A DNA stretch of 64,000 nucleotides from Pleurocapsa sp. FMAR1 (GCF_963665995.1 NZ_OY762512.1:124001-188000); one strand, 5' to 3'. Positions 18,713-29,376 are shown, counted from the stretch's first letter. Notes: generated from the letters alone by a model not told the origin. Translations and numbers: made by a program.

Positions 18713-19105
18713 ATGAATAAAAAACTAATCAATCCTCCTGAATTGTTTGATGGTGCTGTATATGGTATGTCCCAAGCTACTATAGAAACTCAATCGGGAC
18801 TTGTTTTTCTCTCTGGTCAAATAGATTCGCAGCGTCAATCTGAAACTAAACAGTCTGTTGAAGGTCAGATGCGAAAGGCTCTGGCAAATTTAACTATTGC
18901 CTTGGAAAATGCTGGGTCATCGATCGATAAGTTATTGCAAGTTCGTATTTATATTCGAGGCGAATTTGGTGAATACCTGGAGGCTCTCACGCCTATTCTC
19001 GCTAATTTCTTTGGCGAATCTCGTCCTGCTATGACAGGGATCGGAGTTGCTTCTCTAGCATCACCAGAAATTCTGGTGGAAGTGGAGGCGATCGCCTTTT
19101 GTTAG
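18713..19105 (+). CDS. RidA family protein, copy 2
   Basis: A 130-residue Rid protein, identical in amino acids to copy 3 and clearly related to copy 1. Differences from copy 1 cluster at the N-terminal third (AVYGMSQATIET) and at LEALTPILANFFGE. It has the same Met for the catalytic Arg (RPAMTGIGV). The nucleotide sequence differs from copy 3 only near the end (gcc against gct in the final gcgatcgc region), pointing to very recent duplication or gene conversion. Confidence 0.88.
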   Translation: MNKKLINPPELFDGAVYGMSQATIETQSGLVFLSGQIDSQRQSETKQSVEGQMRKALANLTIALENAGSSIDKLLQVRIYIRGEFGEYLEALTPILANFFGESRPAMTGIGVASLASPEILVEVEAIAFC

Positions 19106-19526
19106 TTCTTATCTAATGGTCAGCGTGATTTTGTACAGATCCCGTCTTGTTGGCGATGAATAGGTTGTAGTGAAAGAACGGGTTGTAATTTCTCTAATTG
19201 ATGAAAGTTACCTTAATTGGCACTTTCTTGGGCTTTGTCTTGATAAAGTAGTGCAATTGCTACCAATTCCAGAAAGAGGACAGCGATCGCATCATGTTCT
19301 GGAATAGTGCTACCAACTCATAGTTTATTTACCTAAGCGGGATCTTAGCAATTTGATTTACCATATAATAAATGGGTTTAAAGCCTCGCACAAAGAGTTC
19401 GATTGGGACTGGGGACTGGGGACTGGGGACTTCTACGTAGCTAATCAATCCCTAATTCCTAATCCCTAGAATCACCGTTTTTTTTAGGGCGGTGAGCAGT
19501 CACCAGTCTTAATTTAGAAATCCAAA
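19106..19526. repeat. second RidA spacer, duplicated unit
   Basis: This spacer repeats 18285-18712 and is 7 bp shorter, which matches the loss of one ATCCCTA unit. One heptamer also carries a C-to-T change (ctaattcct). Everything else, including the GGGACTG array and the G/C palindrome before the start codon, is conserved. Confidence 0.85.
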
Positions 19527-19919
19527 ATGAATAAAAAACTAATCAATCCTCCTGAATTGTTTGATGGTGCTGTATATGGTATGTCCCAAGCTACTATAGA
19601 AACTCAATCGGGACTTGTTTTTCTCTCTGGTCAAATAGATTCGCAGCGTCAATCTGAAACTAAACAGTCTGTTGAAGGTCAGATGCGAAAGGCTCTGGCA
19701 AATTTAACTATTGCCTTGGAAAATGCTGGGTCATCGATCGATAAGTTATTGCAAGTTCGTATTTATATTCGAGGCGAATTTGGTGAATACCTGGAGGCTC
19801 TCACGCCTATTCTCGCTAATTTCTTTGGCGAATCTCGTCCTGCTATGACAGGGATCGGAGTTGCTTCTCTAGCATCACCAGAAATTCTGGTGGAAGTGGA
19901 GGCGATCGCTTTTTGTTAG
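19527..19919 (+). CDS. RidA family protein, copy 3
   Basis: Same 130-residue product as copy 2. The downstream flank leaves the repeat: after the stop comes about 20 nt of new sequence and then TTAGTTCTTACCTAA, a near match to TTAGTTCTTATCTAA that follows copies 1 and 2. That short match could mark the duplication junction. Function as for the other copies; extra dosage is the only visible consequence. Confidence 0.88.
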   Translation: MNKKLINPPELFDGAVYGMSQATIETQSGLVFLSGQIDSQRQSETKQSVEGQMRKALANLTIALENAGSSIDKLLQVRIYIRGEFGEYLEALTPILANFFGESRPAMTGIGVASLASPEILVEVEAIAFC

Positions 19920-20058
19920 CTAGTGCTAAGAATATTTTCTTAGTTCTTACCTAAGCCGAAAGGCGCAAAACAAAGGCACACTTCCGCATATACGCGCGAG
20001 TTGGGGAATTTAGGGGGTGGATGCGTAAGTCCTAAACATTATGACGTTACCTACAAAC

Positions 20059-21849
20059 TCAGTCCTTCTTTGGTTTGTAGGTAGAGGCTATTTCTAGTTC
20101 TTTTAGCTGTTTGGCATCGACTGAGGCTGGCGCATCTGTGAGTAGGCAGCTTGCTTGTTGAGTTTTAGGAAAAGCAATTACATCGCGAATAGATTCTTCT
20201 CCCGCCAATAACATCACCAAACGATCCAAGCCGAAAGCTATACCGCCGTGGGGAGGTGTGCCATATTCAAACGCTTCTAGTAAGAAACCGAATTTGTTAT
20301 AAGCCTCTTCAGTAGAAAAACCAATCGTTTCAAAGACTTTTTCTTGAATGTCTTTTTGATAGATTCGTAGGCTTCCTCCACCTATTTCGATGCCGTTGTA
20401 TACCAGATCGTAGGCTTGCGCTCTAGCGGTAGTTAAATCTTCAATATCTTCAGGATAGGGTGCTGTGAAAGGGTGATGCAATGCTTCGTAGCGTTTTTCA
20501 TCGGCATTCCATTCAAACATCGGAAATTCTGTTACCCAGATTAAATTAACCTGTTCGTTATCAATTAATCCCATCTCTTGAGCAATAAATAAACGCAAGC
20601 GGTCTAGAGATTTATTGACTGTGACTGTATCTCCCGCTCCAAACAAGAGTAAATGTCCTGGTTTTGCCCCAGTACGGCTTAATAGCTCTGTTTTTTGCTC
20701 CTCACTCAGATTATCTTTAATTGCACCAATAGTATCTATTTCATTATTTTCTCGGACGCGAATATAGGCAATGCCTTTAGCCCCGGCGGTTACGGCTTCA
20801 TTGAAAATATCTCCTTTGGGTTTGATGCGAACGTTGGAAATAGCGTCATTACCGCCAGGAATAGGCAAGACTTTTACTTGTCCACCACTTTTTACAGCAC
20901 CCGAAAAGACTTTGAAACCAGAGTCTTGGACAATATCTGAGACATCTACTAATTCCATGGCAAAGCGGGTATCTGGTCGATCTGTACCGTAGCGAGCCAT
21001 GGAATCTGCATAGGTAATGCGGGGAAAAGGACGAGGCATCTCAATATTTTTGACAGCCTTAAAGATGTGGCAGATTAAAGCTTCGTTGAGTTTAATAATC
21101 TCATCTTGAGATAAAAAGCTCATTTCCATGTCTAGCTGAGTAAATTCTGGCTGTCTGTCGGCGCGCAAATCTTCATCACGGAAGCAACGAGCAATTTGAT
21201 AATAGCGATCGCATCCCGACACCATCAATAGCTGCTTGAACAACTGCGGGGACTGGGGCAAAGCATACCATTCACCAGGATTCACCCTAGAAGGTACAAG
21301 ATAATCCCGCGCGCCTTCGGGGGTAGAGCGAGTCAAAATTGGGGTTTCGATCTCGATAAAGTTTTCTTCGTCTTCTAAAAAACGACGCATTGCTTTAACT
21401 ACCTGATGACGTAGCTGGAGGTTTTTTGCCATGCGATCGCGTCGCAGATCTAGATAACGATATTGGAGACGTAGTTTTTCGCCAACATTTTCTGTGTCGG
21501 CTGTAGATACTTGAAACGGCAGTTGTTTGTTTACGGCGTTAAGTAACTCAATGGATTCGGCATAGATCTCTACTTGTCCTGTAGGTAGCTTATCGTTTAA
21601 GGATTCAGGGGGACGCTGGCTGACTTTTCCAACTGCTTTAACTACATATTCGCTGCGTAAAAATTCCGCGTCGGCATAAGATTGAGGCGTGCGTTGTGGA
21701 TCGCTAACAATTTGAACCGTGCCAGTGCGATCGCGTAAATCAATAAAGATTACTCCTCCGTGATCGCGACGGCGATCGACCCAGCCATAGATGGTAACGG
21801 TTTGGTCTATATGTTCGGCTCGCAATTCGCCACAGTAGTTTGTTCTCAT
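20059..21849 (-). CDS. aspS: aspartyl-tRNA synthetase
   Basis: AspRS charges tRNA-Asp (and in non-discriminating forms tRNA-Asn). The 596-residue protein is the full bacterial type: N-terminal OB-fold anticodon domain ([19 protein letters not shown]), class II motif 2 in [19 protein letters not shown], the bacterial GAD insertion domain (about residues 310-410), and motif 3 in [15 protein letters not shown]. No truncation is seen. The gene is single, facing away from the peptide ABC gene at 22038. Confidence 0.97.
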   Translation of the reverse strand: MRTNYCGELRAEHIDQTVTIYGWVDRRRDHGGVIFIDLRDRTGTVQIVSDPQRTPQSYADAEFLRSEYVVKAVGKVSQRPPESLNDKLPTGQVEIYAESIELLNAVNKQLPFQVSTADTENVGEKLRLQYRYLDLRRDRMAKNLQLRHQVVKAMRRFLEDEENFIEIETPILTRSTPEGARDYLVPSRVNPGEWYALPQSPQLFKQLLMVSGCDRYYQIARCFRDEDLRADRQPEFTQLDMEMSFLSQDEIIKLNEALICHIFKAVKNIEMPRPFPRITYADSMARYGTDRPDTRFAMELVDVSDIVQDSGFKVFSGAVKSGGQVKVLPIPGGNDAISNVRIKPKGDIFNEAVTAGAKGIAYIRVRENNEIDTIGAIKDNLSEEQKTELLSRTGAKPGHLLLFGAGDTVTVNKSLDRLRLFIAQEMGLIDNEQVNLIWVTEFPMFEWNADEKRYEALHHPFTAPYPEDIEDLTTARAQAYDLVYNGIEIGGGSLRIYQKDIQEKVFETIGFSTEEAYNKFGFLLEAFEYGTPPHGGIAFGLDRLVMLLAGEESIRDVIAFPKTQQASCLLTDAPASVDAKQLKELEIASTYKPKKD

Positions 21850-22037
21850 GCCTGGTAGCTAAAGTAATTAAAATTGGAAACACAGCGTATTCAAGAGTAA
21901 CAAAATCTGAGTCACTCTTGTTTATTATTTCTGCTCTAAAATGATGGTTTCTTAATATCTAGGTCTGAAGTTGCTCTAGACGCTATTCTGCCCGATGATT
22001 ACAATGCGATAAACTATACTCTCTTTTACTGCTAATC

Positions 22038-23690
22038 ATGACTCAGATTATGACTCAAGCTCTATTGTCAGTCGCCAATCTTCGAGTTGCTTATCCCCAT
22101 AAATTGAATCAAGCTACTGTTTGGGCGGTAGATGATGTTTCTTTTAGTCTTAAGCCTGGAGAAAAAATGGGGCTAGTGGGCGAGTCTGGTTGTGGCAAGT
22201 CTACTTTAGGGCGAGCAATTATGCGCTTGTTGCCAGAGGGAAGTCAGGTAGAAGGCAAAGCCATATTTCAGGAAAAGTCGGTTTTTGAGTTGAATAAAGC
22301 AGAATTACGCCAATTTAGGGGAGAGGTAGTGGCTTTAATCTTTCAAGATCCGATGACGAGGCTAGATCCTTTGATGACTATTGGCGATCACTGTCTAGAA
22401 ACTATTAAAGCTCATCAACCTCAGCTATCCAAATCCGCAGCCAAAAAGTTAGCAATCGCAACTTTGGAAACTGTAAAAATCCCTGCTAACCGTTGGGGAC
22501 AATATCCTCATGAGTTTAGTGGTGGCATGAGACAGCGAGTAGCGATCGCTTTGGCATTATTACTCAATCCGAAAGTAATTGTCGCCGATGAACCGACAAC
22601 CAGCCTAGACGTTACGGTTTCAGCCGAAATTCTGAAGGAATTAACCAGACTATGTAGCGAAAGAGAAATGGCTTTGCTGTTAATTTCTCACGATTTAGCA
22701 ATGGTAGGTGAATATTGCGATCGCCTTGCGGTAATGTACCAGGGTAAAATGGTAGAAACAGGAGATGTAAAGTCTATTCTCTATCAGCCCCAGCATGAGT
22801 ATACTAAGTCTTTATTAAATGCAGCCCTTCACCTCCAGGTAGTTGATGATAGCCCACCAGAATTTACTAAGCAATCAGCAATTTTAGAAGTCAAAAATTT
22901 AAAGCAGCACTTTACTTTAGAGGCAAATTTTTTCCAGCAGTTATTTTCTCAAAAGAAAGCATCAATAATTAAAGCTGTTGACAACATAAGTTTTGAGCTT
23001 TATGCAGGAGAAATACTAGGGCTGGTAGGAGAGTCTGGCTGTGGTAAAAGTACTCTTTCGCGGACAATTTTACAGTTAATTAAACCGACGGCGGGACAGG
23101 TAAAATTTCTGGGACAAGATCTAACTACTCTTTCTAATTCTGCCATGCGGAGTCAACGACGACAGCTACAGATGGTGTTTCAAGATCCTCATGCTTGTCT
23201 AAACCCTCTAATGACCGTGGGAAAAAGTATTGCCGATCCTTTGTTAATTCATAAATTGGCTACTGCTACTGAAGCCAAACAGCAAGTAGCAACCATGCTC
23301 GAAAAAGTCGGTTTAACGCCGACCAAAGAATATGCTCGACGTTATCCTCATGAACTTTCTGGAGGACAACAGCAAAGAGTTGCGATCGCTCGTGCCTTAA
23401 TTACTAAGCCTAAATTAGTAATCTGTGATGAACCAGTCAGTATGCTTGATGCCACGGTACAAACTCAAGTATTAGAGCTTATGTTGGCTTTAAAAGCGGA
23501 ATTTGACTTAACTTATTTATTTATTACCCACGATCTTTGGGTAGCCAGATTCTTTTGCGATCGCATTGCCGTAATGAATGCAGGTAAAATCGTCGAAATA
23601 GACACCACCGAAAAGATATTTACCCAAGCACAACATCCCTACACCAAAAAGCTTCTGTCCGCTGCACCTTTGTTAGCTAATACAAACTAA
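22038..23690 (+). CDS. fused dual ATP-binding protein of a peptide ABC transporter
   Basis: The 550-residue protein joins two DppD/DppF-type ATPases in one chain. Walker A occurs twice (GESGCGKSTLGR near residue 55 and GESGCGKSTLSR near 335) and the ABC signature twice (EFSGGMRQRV and ELSGGQQQRV), each followed by Walker B (VIVADEPTTSLD, LVICDEPVSMLD). Such fusions energise dipeptide/oligopeptide or related importers. No permease or binding protein is adjacent; a family 5 binding lipoprotein at 55437 is a candidate partner. A second Met at residue 5 is an alternative start. Confidence 0.92.
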   Translation: MTQIMTQALLSVANLRVAYPHKLNQATVWAVDDVSFSLKPGEKMGLVGESGCGKSTLGRAIMRLLPEGSQVEGKAIFQEKSVFELNKAELRQFRGEVVALIFQDPMTRLDPLMTIGDHCLETIKAHQPQLSKSAAKKLAIATLETVKIPANRWGQYPHEFSGGMRQRVAIALALLLNPKVIVADEPTTSLDVTVSAEILKELTRLCSEREMALLLISHDLAMVGEYCDRLAVMYQGKMVETGDVKSILYQPQHEYTKSLLNAALHLQVVDDSPPEFTKQSAILEVKNLKQHFTLEANFFQQLFSQKKASIIKAVDNISFELYAGEILGLVGESGCGKSTLSRTILQLIKPTAGQVKFLGQDLTTLSNSAMRSQRRQLQMVFQDPHACLNPLMTVGKSIADPLLIHKLATATEAKQQVATMLEKVGLTPTKEYARRYPHELSGGQQQRVAIARALITKPKLVICDEPVSMLDATVQTQVLELMLALKAEFDLTYLFITHDLWVARFFCDRIAVMNAGKIVEIDTTEKIFTQAQHPYTKKLLSAAPLLANTN

Positions 23691-23714
23691 GATTAGCGGT
23701 TTAACAATCATAAA

Positions 23715-25679
23715 TTAAATCGCCGAATCAGACTCCCAAATTAATTCATCTCCGTCATACAAACAAATTTTAGTAATCTGCAAAGGTTTGGCAAACAGTG
23801 AACTCAAACTACCAAAGAAGTTATTATCTGTTGCTCGATCGGTGTTTAATTTCAAGGAAATCTGCTTCATATATTTCTCGTTTCCGCCAGGATAAATAAC
23901 CGTTCCTCCACAGGCAATTTCAGTATAGTAAAGACCTTTTTTCAGCTTGACTACGGTTGCCGAATCAATAGAACAATCGTTAGACGTTGCCGACGCTGCT
24001 ATATCTTCTACCTTATTTGAACCAGCAGTATAAAATACCCGCATTAAAGGATCTTCCCAGCCTTGTGCTGGTGCAGCAGATTTATTAACTATTGACAGAT
24101 TAATTTCTGTAGCATTTTTGCTGGCTTGACTAACTCTAGATTCTACGTATATTTCTGGTTCATCATCTAATTGAGGAAAAGACACTTTAGTTAAAGGTTT
24201 TCCGCCAAACTCTTGATACATTTTGGCTAAAGCACCTGCAAACCCAGCATTATAGCTAACGCCGACTTCATTACGTACCCAGTCGTTGCGATCGTCTGCC
24301 CAGTGTTCTTGTTCATCGGGACCTCCAACTAAGGCACCGATTAAAAGATTACGTGTTTCTGTAGGCTCGTTCATTGAGTTTAACCAGCTACCATGAGCAG
24401 TACGATGATGAGGATTGTGAGGATAATTATCGCCGTAGCCAATTAGGTAACTGCGTTTTGCGGGATTTTGTCCCAAAATATAGTTGATTTGATTAACGCC
24501 AAAATCAAAATAACCTTCGGCTTTTTGTGATTTTCCTTGAGTTTGTAACCAATCACTATAGATAAAAGCGAGAAAGCTCGTGTTGGCTGCTAAAGGTAAA
24601 GAACCCCATTTCGCTAAGAAAGCTAAACCCCCTGGAGTATATTTAATCTGTTCACCTTCATGTCCTATTGTCCAAAAGTTTAACCAGGCTTCGGTGCGTT
24701 GTTGATATTCTATTTTTCCTGTTTCTTGTGCCAGTAAGACGTAGATTCCATAGGATTTGTCATCAAACTGATAGGTGTAATTAAAGGGTTTGCCCATTTG
24801 CTGATATTCAGTTTCGGCGATCGCCAAATATTCAGCAGAATAACTAGAGTTTTGGGCTTTTTTGGCTTTATGCAGCCAAATTGCTCCCCAAATTAGTTCA
24901 TCTAGATAGCCATTATTGGAGGTGTAAAAAGGCACTGCTTCTTTTAGACAGTCAGAATATTTACCGCGATATTTATTAGCAAAATCAAACAGCTTCTCAG
25001 CTTTATCTACCAACAAATCGGCGTATTCTGTATCGCCATTCTTGCGAAATAAAATAGAGCTAGAAGCCATGGCAGCAGAAGTTTCCCCTGCTAAATCTGT
25101 TCCAGGACAACTCGTATCAATTTTAAAAGCGGGGCGTTCCATTTGGTAGTTAACTACTTCAACTGACCCCCACCATTGATGATCTAGTTCACCATTACCT
25201 ACCTGTCCATAAAGCACATATTCTCCAGGAGTATCATTAGCAAAGGCGTTGAGAAAATAATCTGTAACCCATTTAAGGTTTTGCGATAAATGAACTAATT
25301 GACCTGATTTTTTATAAGCATCATAATATTCGATTCCTCCCCAAGCTAGGGTTGTGACGCTAAATGCCAGGGGAAAATTAAACTTGACGTTATCTCCAGC
25401 GTCTACCCAACCACCGCTTAAATCTACCCCTACGTCTGCACCATCTTCTAGGGTTGCGTCTCCTCGCCAAGGTACACGATTCCATTCTGGTAGCCTTCCT
25501 GTTTGCTGTGCTTCATAAAAGAGAATAGCTTTTTGTAAAGCTTCACCATAGTTTTCTGTGGTTTGACTAATAGTAGGTGCAGAGATTATGACTACCATTA
25601 TTAATGCTAGTAATCCTGCTAAAATCTTCGATTTACGCAGTTTTTTTAACGCTTGTTGGCTAATAGATATTAAATACAT
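23715..25679 (-). CDS. secreted glycoside hydrolase family 9 (cellulase)
   Basis: GH9 enzymes cut beta-1,4-glucans with inversion. The 654-residue protein has an N-terminal signal/anchor (basic start, hydrophobic residues about 19-34), a catalytic domain with DAGD at 93-96 (Asp base), the conserved HRTAHGSW region, and [15 protein letters not shown] carrying the acid Glu. A C-terminal beta-sandwich (about residues 515-640) resembles a family 3 carbohydrate-binding module. This is the GH9-CBM3 order of known endoglucanases. In a cyanobacterium it may trim self-made cellulose or digest external glucan; which is unknown. It converges on the ABC gene with a 24-bp gap. Confidence 0.88.
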   Translation of the reverse strand: MYLISISQQALKKLRKSKILAGLLALIMVVIISAPTISQTTENYGEALQKAILFYEAQQTGRLPEWNRVPWRGDATLEDGADVGVDLSGGWVDAGDNVKFNFPLAFSVTTLAWGGIEYYDAYKKSGQLVHLSQNLKWVTDYFLNAFANDTPGEYVLYGQVGNGELDHQWWGSVEVVNYQMERPAFKIDTSCPGTDLAGETSAAMASSSILFRKNGDTEYADLLVDKAEKLFDFANKYRGKYSDCLKEAVPFYTSNNGYLDELIWGAIWLHKAKKAQNSSYSAEYLAIAETEYQQMGKPFNYTYQFDDKSYGIYVLLAQETGKIEYQQRTEAWLNFWTIGHEGEQIKYTPGGLAFLAKWGSLPLAANTSFLAFIYSDWLQTQGKSQKAEGYFDFGVNQINYILGQNPAKRSYLIGYGDNYPHNPHHRTAHGSWLNSMNEPTETRNLLIGALVGGPDEQEHWADDRNDWVRNEVGVSYNAGFAGALAKMYQEFGGKPLTKVSFPQLDDEPEIYVESRVSQASKNATEINLSIVNKSAAPAQGWEDPLMRVFYTAGSNKVEDIAASATSNDCSIDSATVVKLKKGLYYTEIACGGTVIYPGGNEKYMKQISLKLNTDRATDNNFFGSLSSLFAKPLQITKICLYDGDELIWESDSAI

Positions 25680-25768
25680 AGATAAATATATAAAACGTCT
25701 GATGTGAATTAAAAAATGTTTATTCTCGCTTCTAAATGAAATTGGTCTATAAAAAGCGTGGTTTATTC

Positions 25769-25788
25769 CTGGGGGAACTTTCCCCCAG
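25769..25788. repeat. GC-rich palindrome
   Basis: CTGGGGGAA and TTCCCCCAG form a perfect 9-bp stem with a 2-nt centre; a second C/G-rich stretch with CCCCAGTTGGGG follows to about 25825. It resembles the G5/C5 hairpins at 3519, 3553 and 33564. Confidence 0.7.
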
Positions 25789-26210
25789 ACCCCCAGTTGG
25801 GGACGTTACGACCCTCCCCAAACCCCTTCCGTAAACATTAACATTGATTCTTATCATAATTAGGTAGAGTCTGAATCCGCATAATTAATACGATTAAAAT
25901 TGCTTGAATTTTATTTAAATAATAAATCTCTTTATTCACGGAAATATATAGATTTTTTCTAAGCTAAAAAAGAAACTTAATTCATATCAGGCGTGCAAAA
26001 AAGTGATTTTAGATAACTAGGCTAACGTGCAGTTTGTTATAAATTGAGTAAGGTTTAACAAAAATACGCCCGAAAAATTAGTATATGCAACGTTGATTCA
26101 AGTTAGCGATATTTGCTCGGCAGTAGAATTAGCTACTCCCGTGACTAGTTGACACTCCTGATTGTCATGAATGGACTGTGATTCGTAGGTTAAAGGATGG
26201 AGTTAACTGA

Positions 26211-26293
26211 CTACGTAGCCAATTAATCGATCCTTTACCCCTTACCCTTTGTCCCAATCTTCATCAGTGACAAGGCTTTAAACCCATTCATTA
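26211..26293 (-). repeat. dispersed element with GGGTTTAAAGCC and CTACGTAG
   Basis: Read on the minus strand this copy has AATGGGTTTAAAGCC, then 14 nt, GATTGGGAC, a short purine-rich repeat zone, and CTACGTAG. The RidA spacers carry the same three blocks in the same order (15 nt between the first two), with GGGACTG heptamers in the middle. Only the first block is clear at 60971-60982. Confidence 0.6.
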
Positions 26294-26469
26294 AACCGTA
26301 TCGCATCATACCTTAACTACAAACTTAGTTCGATCTTAACACTTAGTATTTATTGAGAATTATTTGCAATAATTGTGCGGGTAATGATATCTTGATATTA
26401 AACAAAAATAGCTATATTGAGCTTATTGCTGTAACCAAAAAATCGTAAACAATTACCAAAGTAAAACCT

Positions 26470-26598
26470 ATGAGTAGAGACAAAAACAACCAAAAAAATA
26501 GTATTCCTCAGTGGCAGTCAGAAAAGATGAAAACAATTATTGTAGAGAGATGGAAAGAGATTAGACAAGTTGTTGAAGCAAGACAAGATCGAAATTAA
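26470..26598 (+). CDS. possible 42-residue small protein
   Basis: An ATG-started frame of 42 residues begins MSRDKNNQKNSIPQWQSEK and ends in a basic helix-like segment. It lies about 90 bp upstream of lpdA on the same strand. No clear ribosome site and no known family; it is included because the composition looks protein-like and the spacer is otherwise empty. Confidence 0.3.
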   Translation: MSRDKNNQKNSIPQWQSEKMKTIIVERWKEIRQVVEARQDRN

Positions 26599-26691
26599 TA
26601 ACCAGATGTTATTCTGCGCTTGATACGCCCCGCCCAATTCCGCGATTAAACTTTACAATATAAGACTGGAGCAATTATAGAAGAAATAGCA

Positions 26692-28125
26692 ATGAGCGAT
26701 TTTGATTACGATTTAATTATTATTGGCGCGGGTGTGGGTGGACATGGTGCAGCACTTCATGCAGTTAAAAGCGGTCTAAAAACGGCAATCATTGAAGCGG
26801 GGGATATGGGAGGCACTTGCGTTAATCGTGGCTGTATTCCCTCTAAGGCTTTGTTAGCAGCATCTGGCAGAGTTAGAGAGTTTGGCGATCGCCATCACCT
26901 ACAGGACATGGGAATTCAGCTAGGAAATATTCAGTTTGATCGTAGCGCGATCGCCGATCATGCGACAAATTTAGTTAACAAAATTCAAGGAGATTTAACC
27001 AACAGCCTTAAACGTCTCAAGGTGGATATTATTCGCGGTTGGGGTGAACTTGCAGGGACACAAAAGGTTAAAGTTGTAAGTCAAGAAGGTGACAAAACCT
27101 ACACTACCAAAGAAATAATGCTTTGTCCTGGATCTGTGCCTTTTGTCCCGCGTGGTATAGAAATTGATAACAAAACTGTCTTTACTAGCGACAACGCGGT
27201 TAAATTAGAGTCCCTTCCCAACTGGATTGCTATTATTGGTAGTGGCTATATTGGCTTAGAGTTTTCTGATGTTTATACCGCCTTGGGTTGTGAAGTAACC
27301 ATGATCGAAGCTTTGGACACTTTGATGCCTGGCTTCGATCCTGACATTGCCAAAATTGCCAAAAAAATTCTACTCGATCAGCGAGATATTGAAACTTACA
27401 AAGGTGTATTTGCGACCAAAATTACTCCTGGCGCACCAGTACAAATTGAATTAACCGATGCCAAAACAAAAGAAGTTGTTGAAGTCTTGGAAGTAGATGC
27501 TTGCTTGGTAGCTACTGGACGTATTCCCGCCACCAAAAAAATTGGTTTAGAAACTCTGGCGGTTGAAATAGACAAGCGTGGTTTTATTCCCGTCAACGAC
27601 AAAATGCAGGTATTGCGCGACGGCAAACCTGTTCCTCATCTTTGGGCGGTGGGTGATGCTACAGGTAAAATGATGCTAGCCCATGCTGCCTCTGGACAAG
27701 GAGTTGTGGCGGTAGAGAATATCTGTGGCGCAGACAAAGAAATAGACTATCGCTGTATTCCTGCTGCTGCTTTTACCCATCCTGAAATTAGCTATGTGGG
27801 TCTTACTGAAGCACAAGCCAAAGAAATAGGCGAACAAGAAGGATTTAAAGTATCTACGGTCAAATCTTTCTATAAAGGCAACTCCAAAGCCTTGGCAGAG
27901 GGAGAAACTGAAGGGGTTGCTAAGATTATTTATCGCCAGGATACGGGAGAACTTTTAGGAGTACATATCATTGGTATTCATGCTTCAGATCTGATTCAAG
28001 AGGCGGCAAATGCGATCGCCAAACGAGAATCAGTCCAAAATCTCTCCTTTAATATTCACACTCACCCTACTCTTTCCGAAGTTTTAGATGAGGCATATAA
28101 ACGCGCTCAAGTAGTAGGTGTCTAG
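26692..28125 (+). CDS. lpdA: dihydrolipoyl dehydrogenase
   Basis: LpdA is the FAD-containing E3 subunit of pyruvate dehydrogenase and related complexes, reoxidising dihydrolipoamide with NAD+. The 477 residues show the FAD-binding [13 protein letters not shown], the redox-active disulfide in [16 protein letters not shown] (about residue 44-49), the NAD-binding GSGYIGLEF, and the His458-Glu463 pair in HTHPTLSE. All key residues are present. Other complex subunits are not nearby, as is usual in cyanobacteria. Confidence 0.95.
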   Translation: MSDFDYDLIIIGAGVGGHGAALHAVKSGLKTAIIEAGDMGGTCVNRGCIPSKALLAASGRVREFGDRHHLQDMGIQLGNIQFDRSAIADHATNLVNKIQGDLTNSLKRLKVDIIRGWGELAGTQKVKVVSQEGDKTYTTKEIMLCPGSVPFVPRGIEIDNKTVFTSDNAVKLESLPNWIAIIGSGYIGLEFSDVYTALGCEVTMIEALDTLMPGFDPDIAKIAKKILLDQRDIETYKGVFATKITPGAPVQIELTDAKTKEVVEVLEVDACLVATGRIPATKKIGLETLAVEIDKRGFIPVNDKMQVLRDGKPVPHLWAVGDATGKMMLAHAASGQGVVAVENICGADKEIDYRCIPAAAFTHPEISYVGLTEAQAKEIGEQEGFKVSTVKSFYKGNSKALAEGETEGVAKIIYRQDTGELLGVHIIGIHASDLIQEAANAIAKRESVQNLSFNIHTHPTLSEVLDEAYKRAQVVGV

Positions 28126-28212
28126 ATTAATTTAGGTAATCACGAACATCTAATAATAAATATATGATAGTCTTTCAGGTAAATTACTGATAACTAAACA
28201 CTGGTAAGCGTA

Positions 28213-29376
28213 ATGGCTAAAGCCATCTTTCAACCACCAAGATTACGACGGGAAGAATGCGAGGAAGGAGAGCGTAGCGCAACCTGGCTAGAGTTATTTT
28301 TTGATTTAATCTTTGTGGTAGCGATCGCCCAATTAGCTCATAATTTCAAATCAGACTTTAGTTTTTTAGGCTTTGCTAAACTAGCACTATTATTTGTACC
28401 TGTTTGGTGGTGCTGGATCGGCGCAACCTTTTACGATACACGTTTCGATAATGATGGCTTAGTAGATCGTCTAATTACGCTGTTGCAAATGGCGATCGCA
28501 GCAACGATAGCTGCCAATATTCATCATGGATTAAGTTCTTCTTCAGTTGGTTTTGCCTTGAGCTATATTGCTTTTCGTGGAGTGCTAATCTGTCAATATC
28601 TTCATGCAGGATATCATGTACCTCAAGCAAGACAATTAACCAATTGGTATGCCTGGGGTTTTGCTGGAAGTATTGTCTTTTGGCTGGCTTCTATATTCGT
28701 TCCCCTCCCCTGGCGTTTTTTGTTTTGGGGTATAGGACTAATCATTGATTTTGCTACCCCCCTGACAGCCGGAAAAAGAGTGGTCAACGTGCCTCCTGAT
28801 ATGGCGCATTCTACCGAAAGAATTGGATTATTTACCATTATTGTTTTGGGTGAGTCGATAGTTGCGGTGGTAAGTGGAGTAGCCGATAGAGAATGGACTC
28901 CTGTATCGGTGGCGATCGCTTTGTTAGGTTTATCGATCGCCTTTAGCTTCTGGTGGATGTATTTTGACACGGTGGACGCATCTCCCCTTCAGGCTATGAA
29001 AAAAGGTCAAATGAAAATTGCTCTTGCTTGGCTTTATTCTCATCTTCCTTTGACAATTGGTTTAACTGCCACAGGGGTAGGAGTAGAAAAGATGATCCAT
29101 GGTCTAAAACATGACTCAGCTAGTGGGGAGAAGTTTCTGTTTTGCCTAGCAGTAGCTCTGTGTTTGCTTATCCTTTCTAATCTTCATTGGACAAGCTGCG
29201 AACTTGGACAAACTAAGTGCAAAAGAATTTTAACTTTTTATCGTCTGGGTGCAGCAGCGTTTATTCTAGCTTTGGCTTTAGCTAGTAATATTTTATCTTC
29301 CTTGGTAATAATTACTCTTGTCGCGTTCGCCTGTGCGATTCAGATTGTTTTTGATATTTTCAACACCTGCCCTTGA
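28213..29376 (+). CDS. low temperature requirement protein A (LtrA) family
   Basis: A 387-residue membrane protein with about ten hydrophobic helices. The N-terminal WLELFFDLIFVVAIAQLAHNF and later TERIGLFTIIVLGESIVAVV are hallmark LtrA sequences. The name comes from Listeria growth at low temperature; the biochemical role is not established. It follows lpdA by 87 bp on the same strand and might share its transcript, though no functional link is evident. Confidence 0.88.
   Translation: MAKAIFQPPRLRREECEEGERSATWLELFFDLIFVVAIAQLAHNFKSDFSFLGFAKLALLFVPVWWCWIGATFYDTRFDNDGLVDRLITLLQMAIAATIAANIHHGLSSSSVGFALSYIAFRGVLICQYLHAGYHVPQARQLTNWYAWGFAGSIVFWLASIFVPLPWRFLFWGIGLIIDFATPLTAGKRVVNVPPDMAHSTERIGLFTIIVLGESIVAVVSGVADREWTPVSVAIALLGLSIAFSFWWMYFDTVDASPLQAMKKGQMKIALAWLYSHLPLTIGLTATGVGVEKMIHGLKHDSASGEKFLFCLAVALCLLILSNLHWTSCELGQTKCKRILTFYRLGAAAFILALALASNILSSLVIITLVAFACAIQIVFDIFNTCP

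Larger units (their letters stand above)
25680..26469. other. long spacer with two repeat elements
   Basis: About 790 bp upstream of the GH9 gene without a supported gene. It holds a GC-rich palindrome at 25769-25788 and a dispersed element at 26211-26293; the rest is AT-rich. A short plus-strand coding-like stretch around 26150-26200 has no recognisable family. Confidence 0.6.

Noticed and set aside
21865-21885. Yfr2-like ATTGGAAACA motif upstream of aspS
   Set aside because: Only the short motif is present; no supporting hairpin or terminator was seen.
26150-26200. Short plus-strand frame ending ...RRLKDGVN
   Set aside because: About 17 codons with no start and no family; falls partly in a dispersed repeat.
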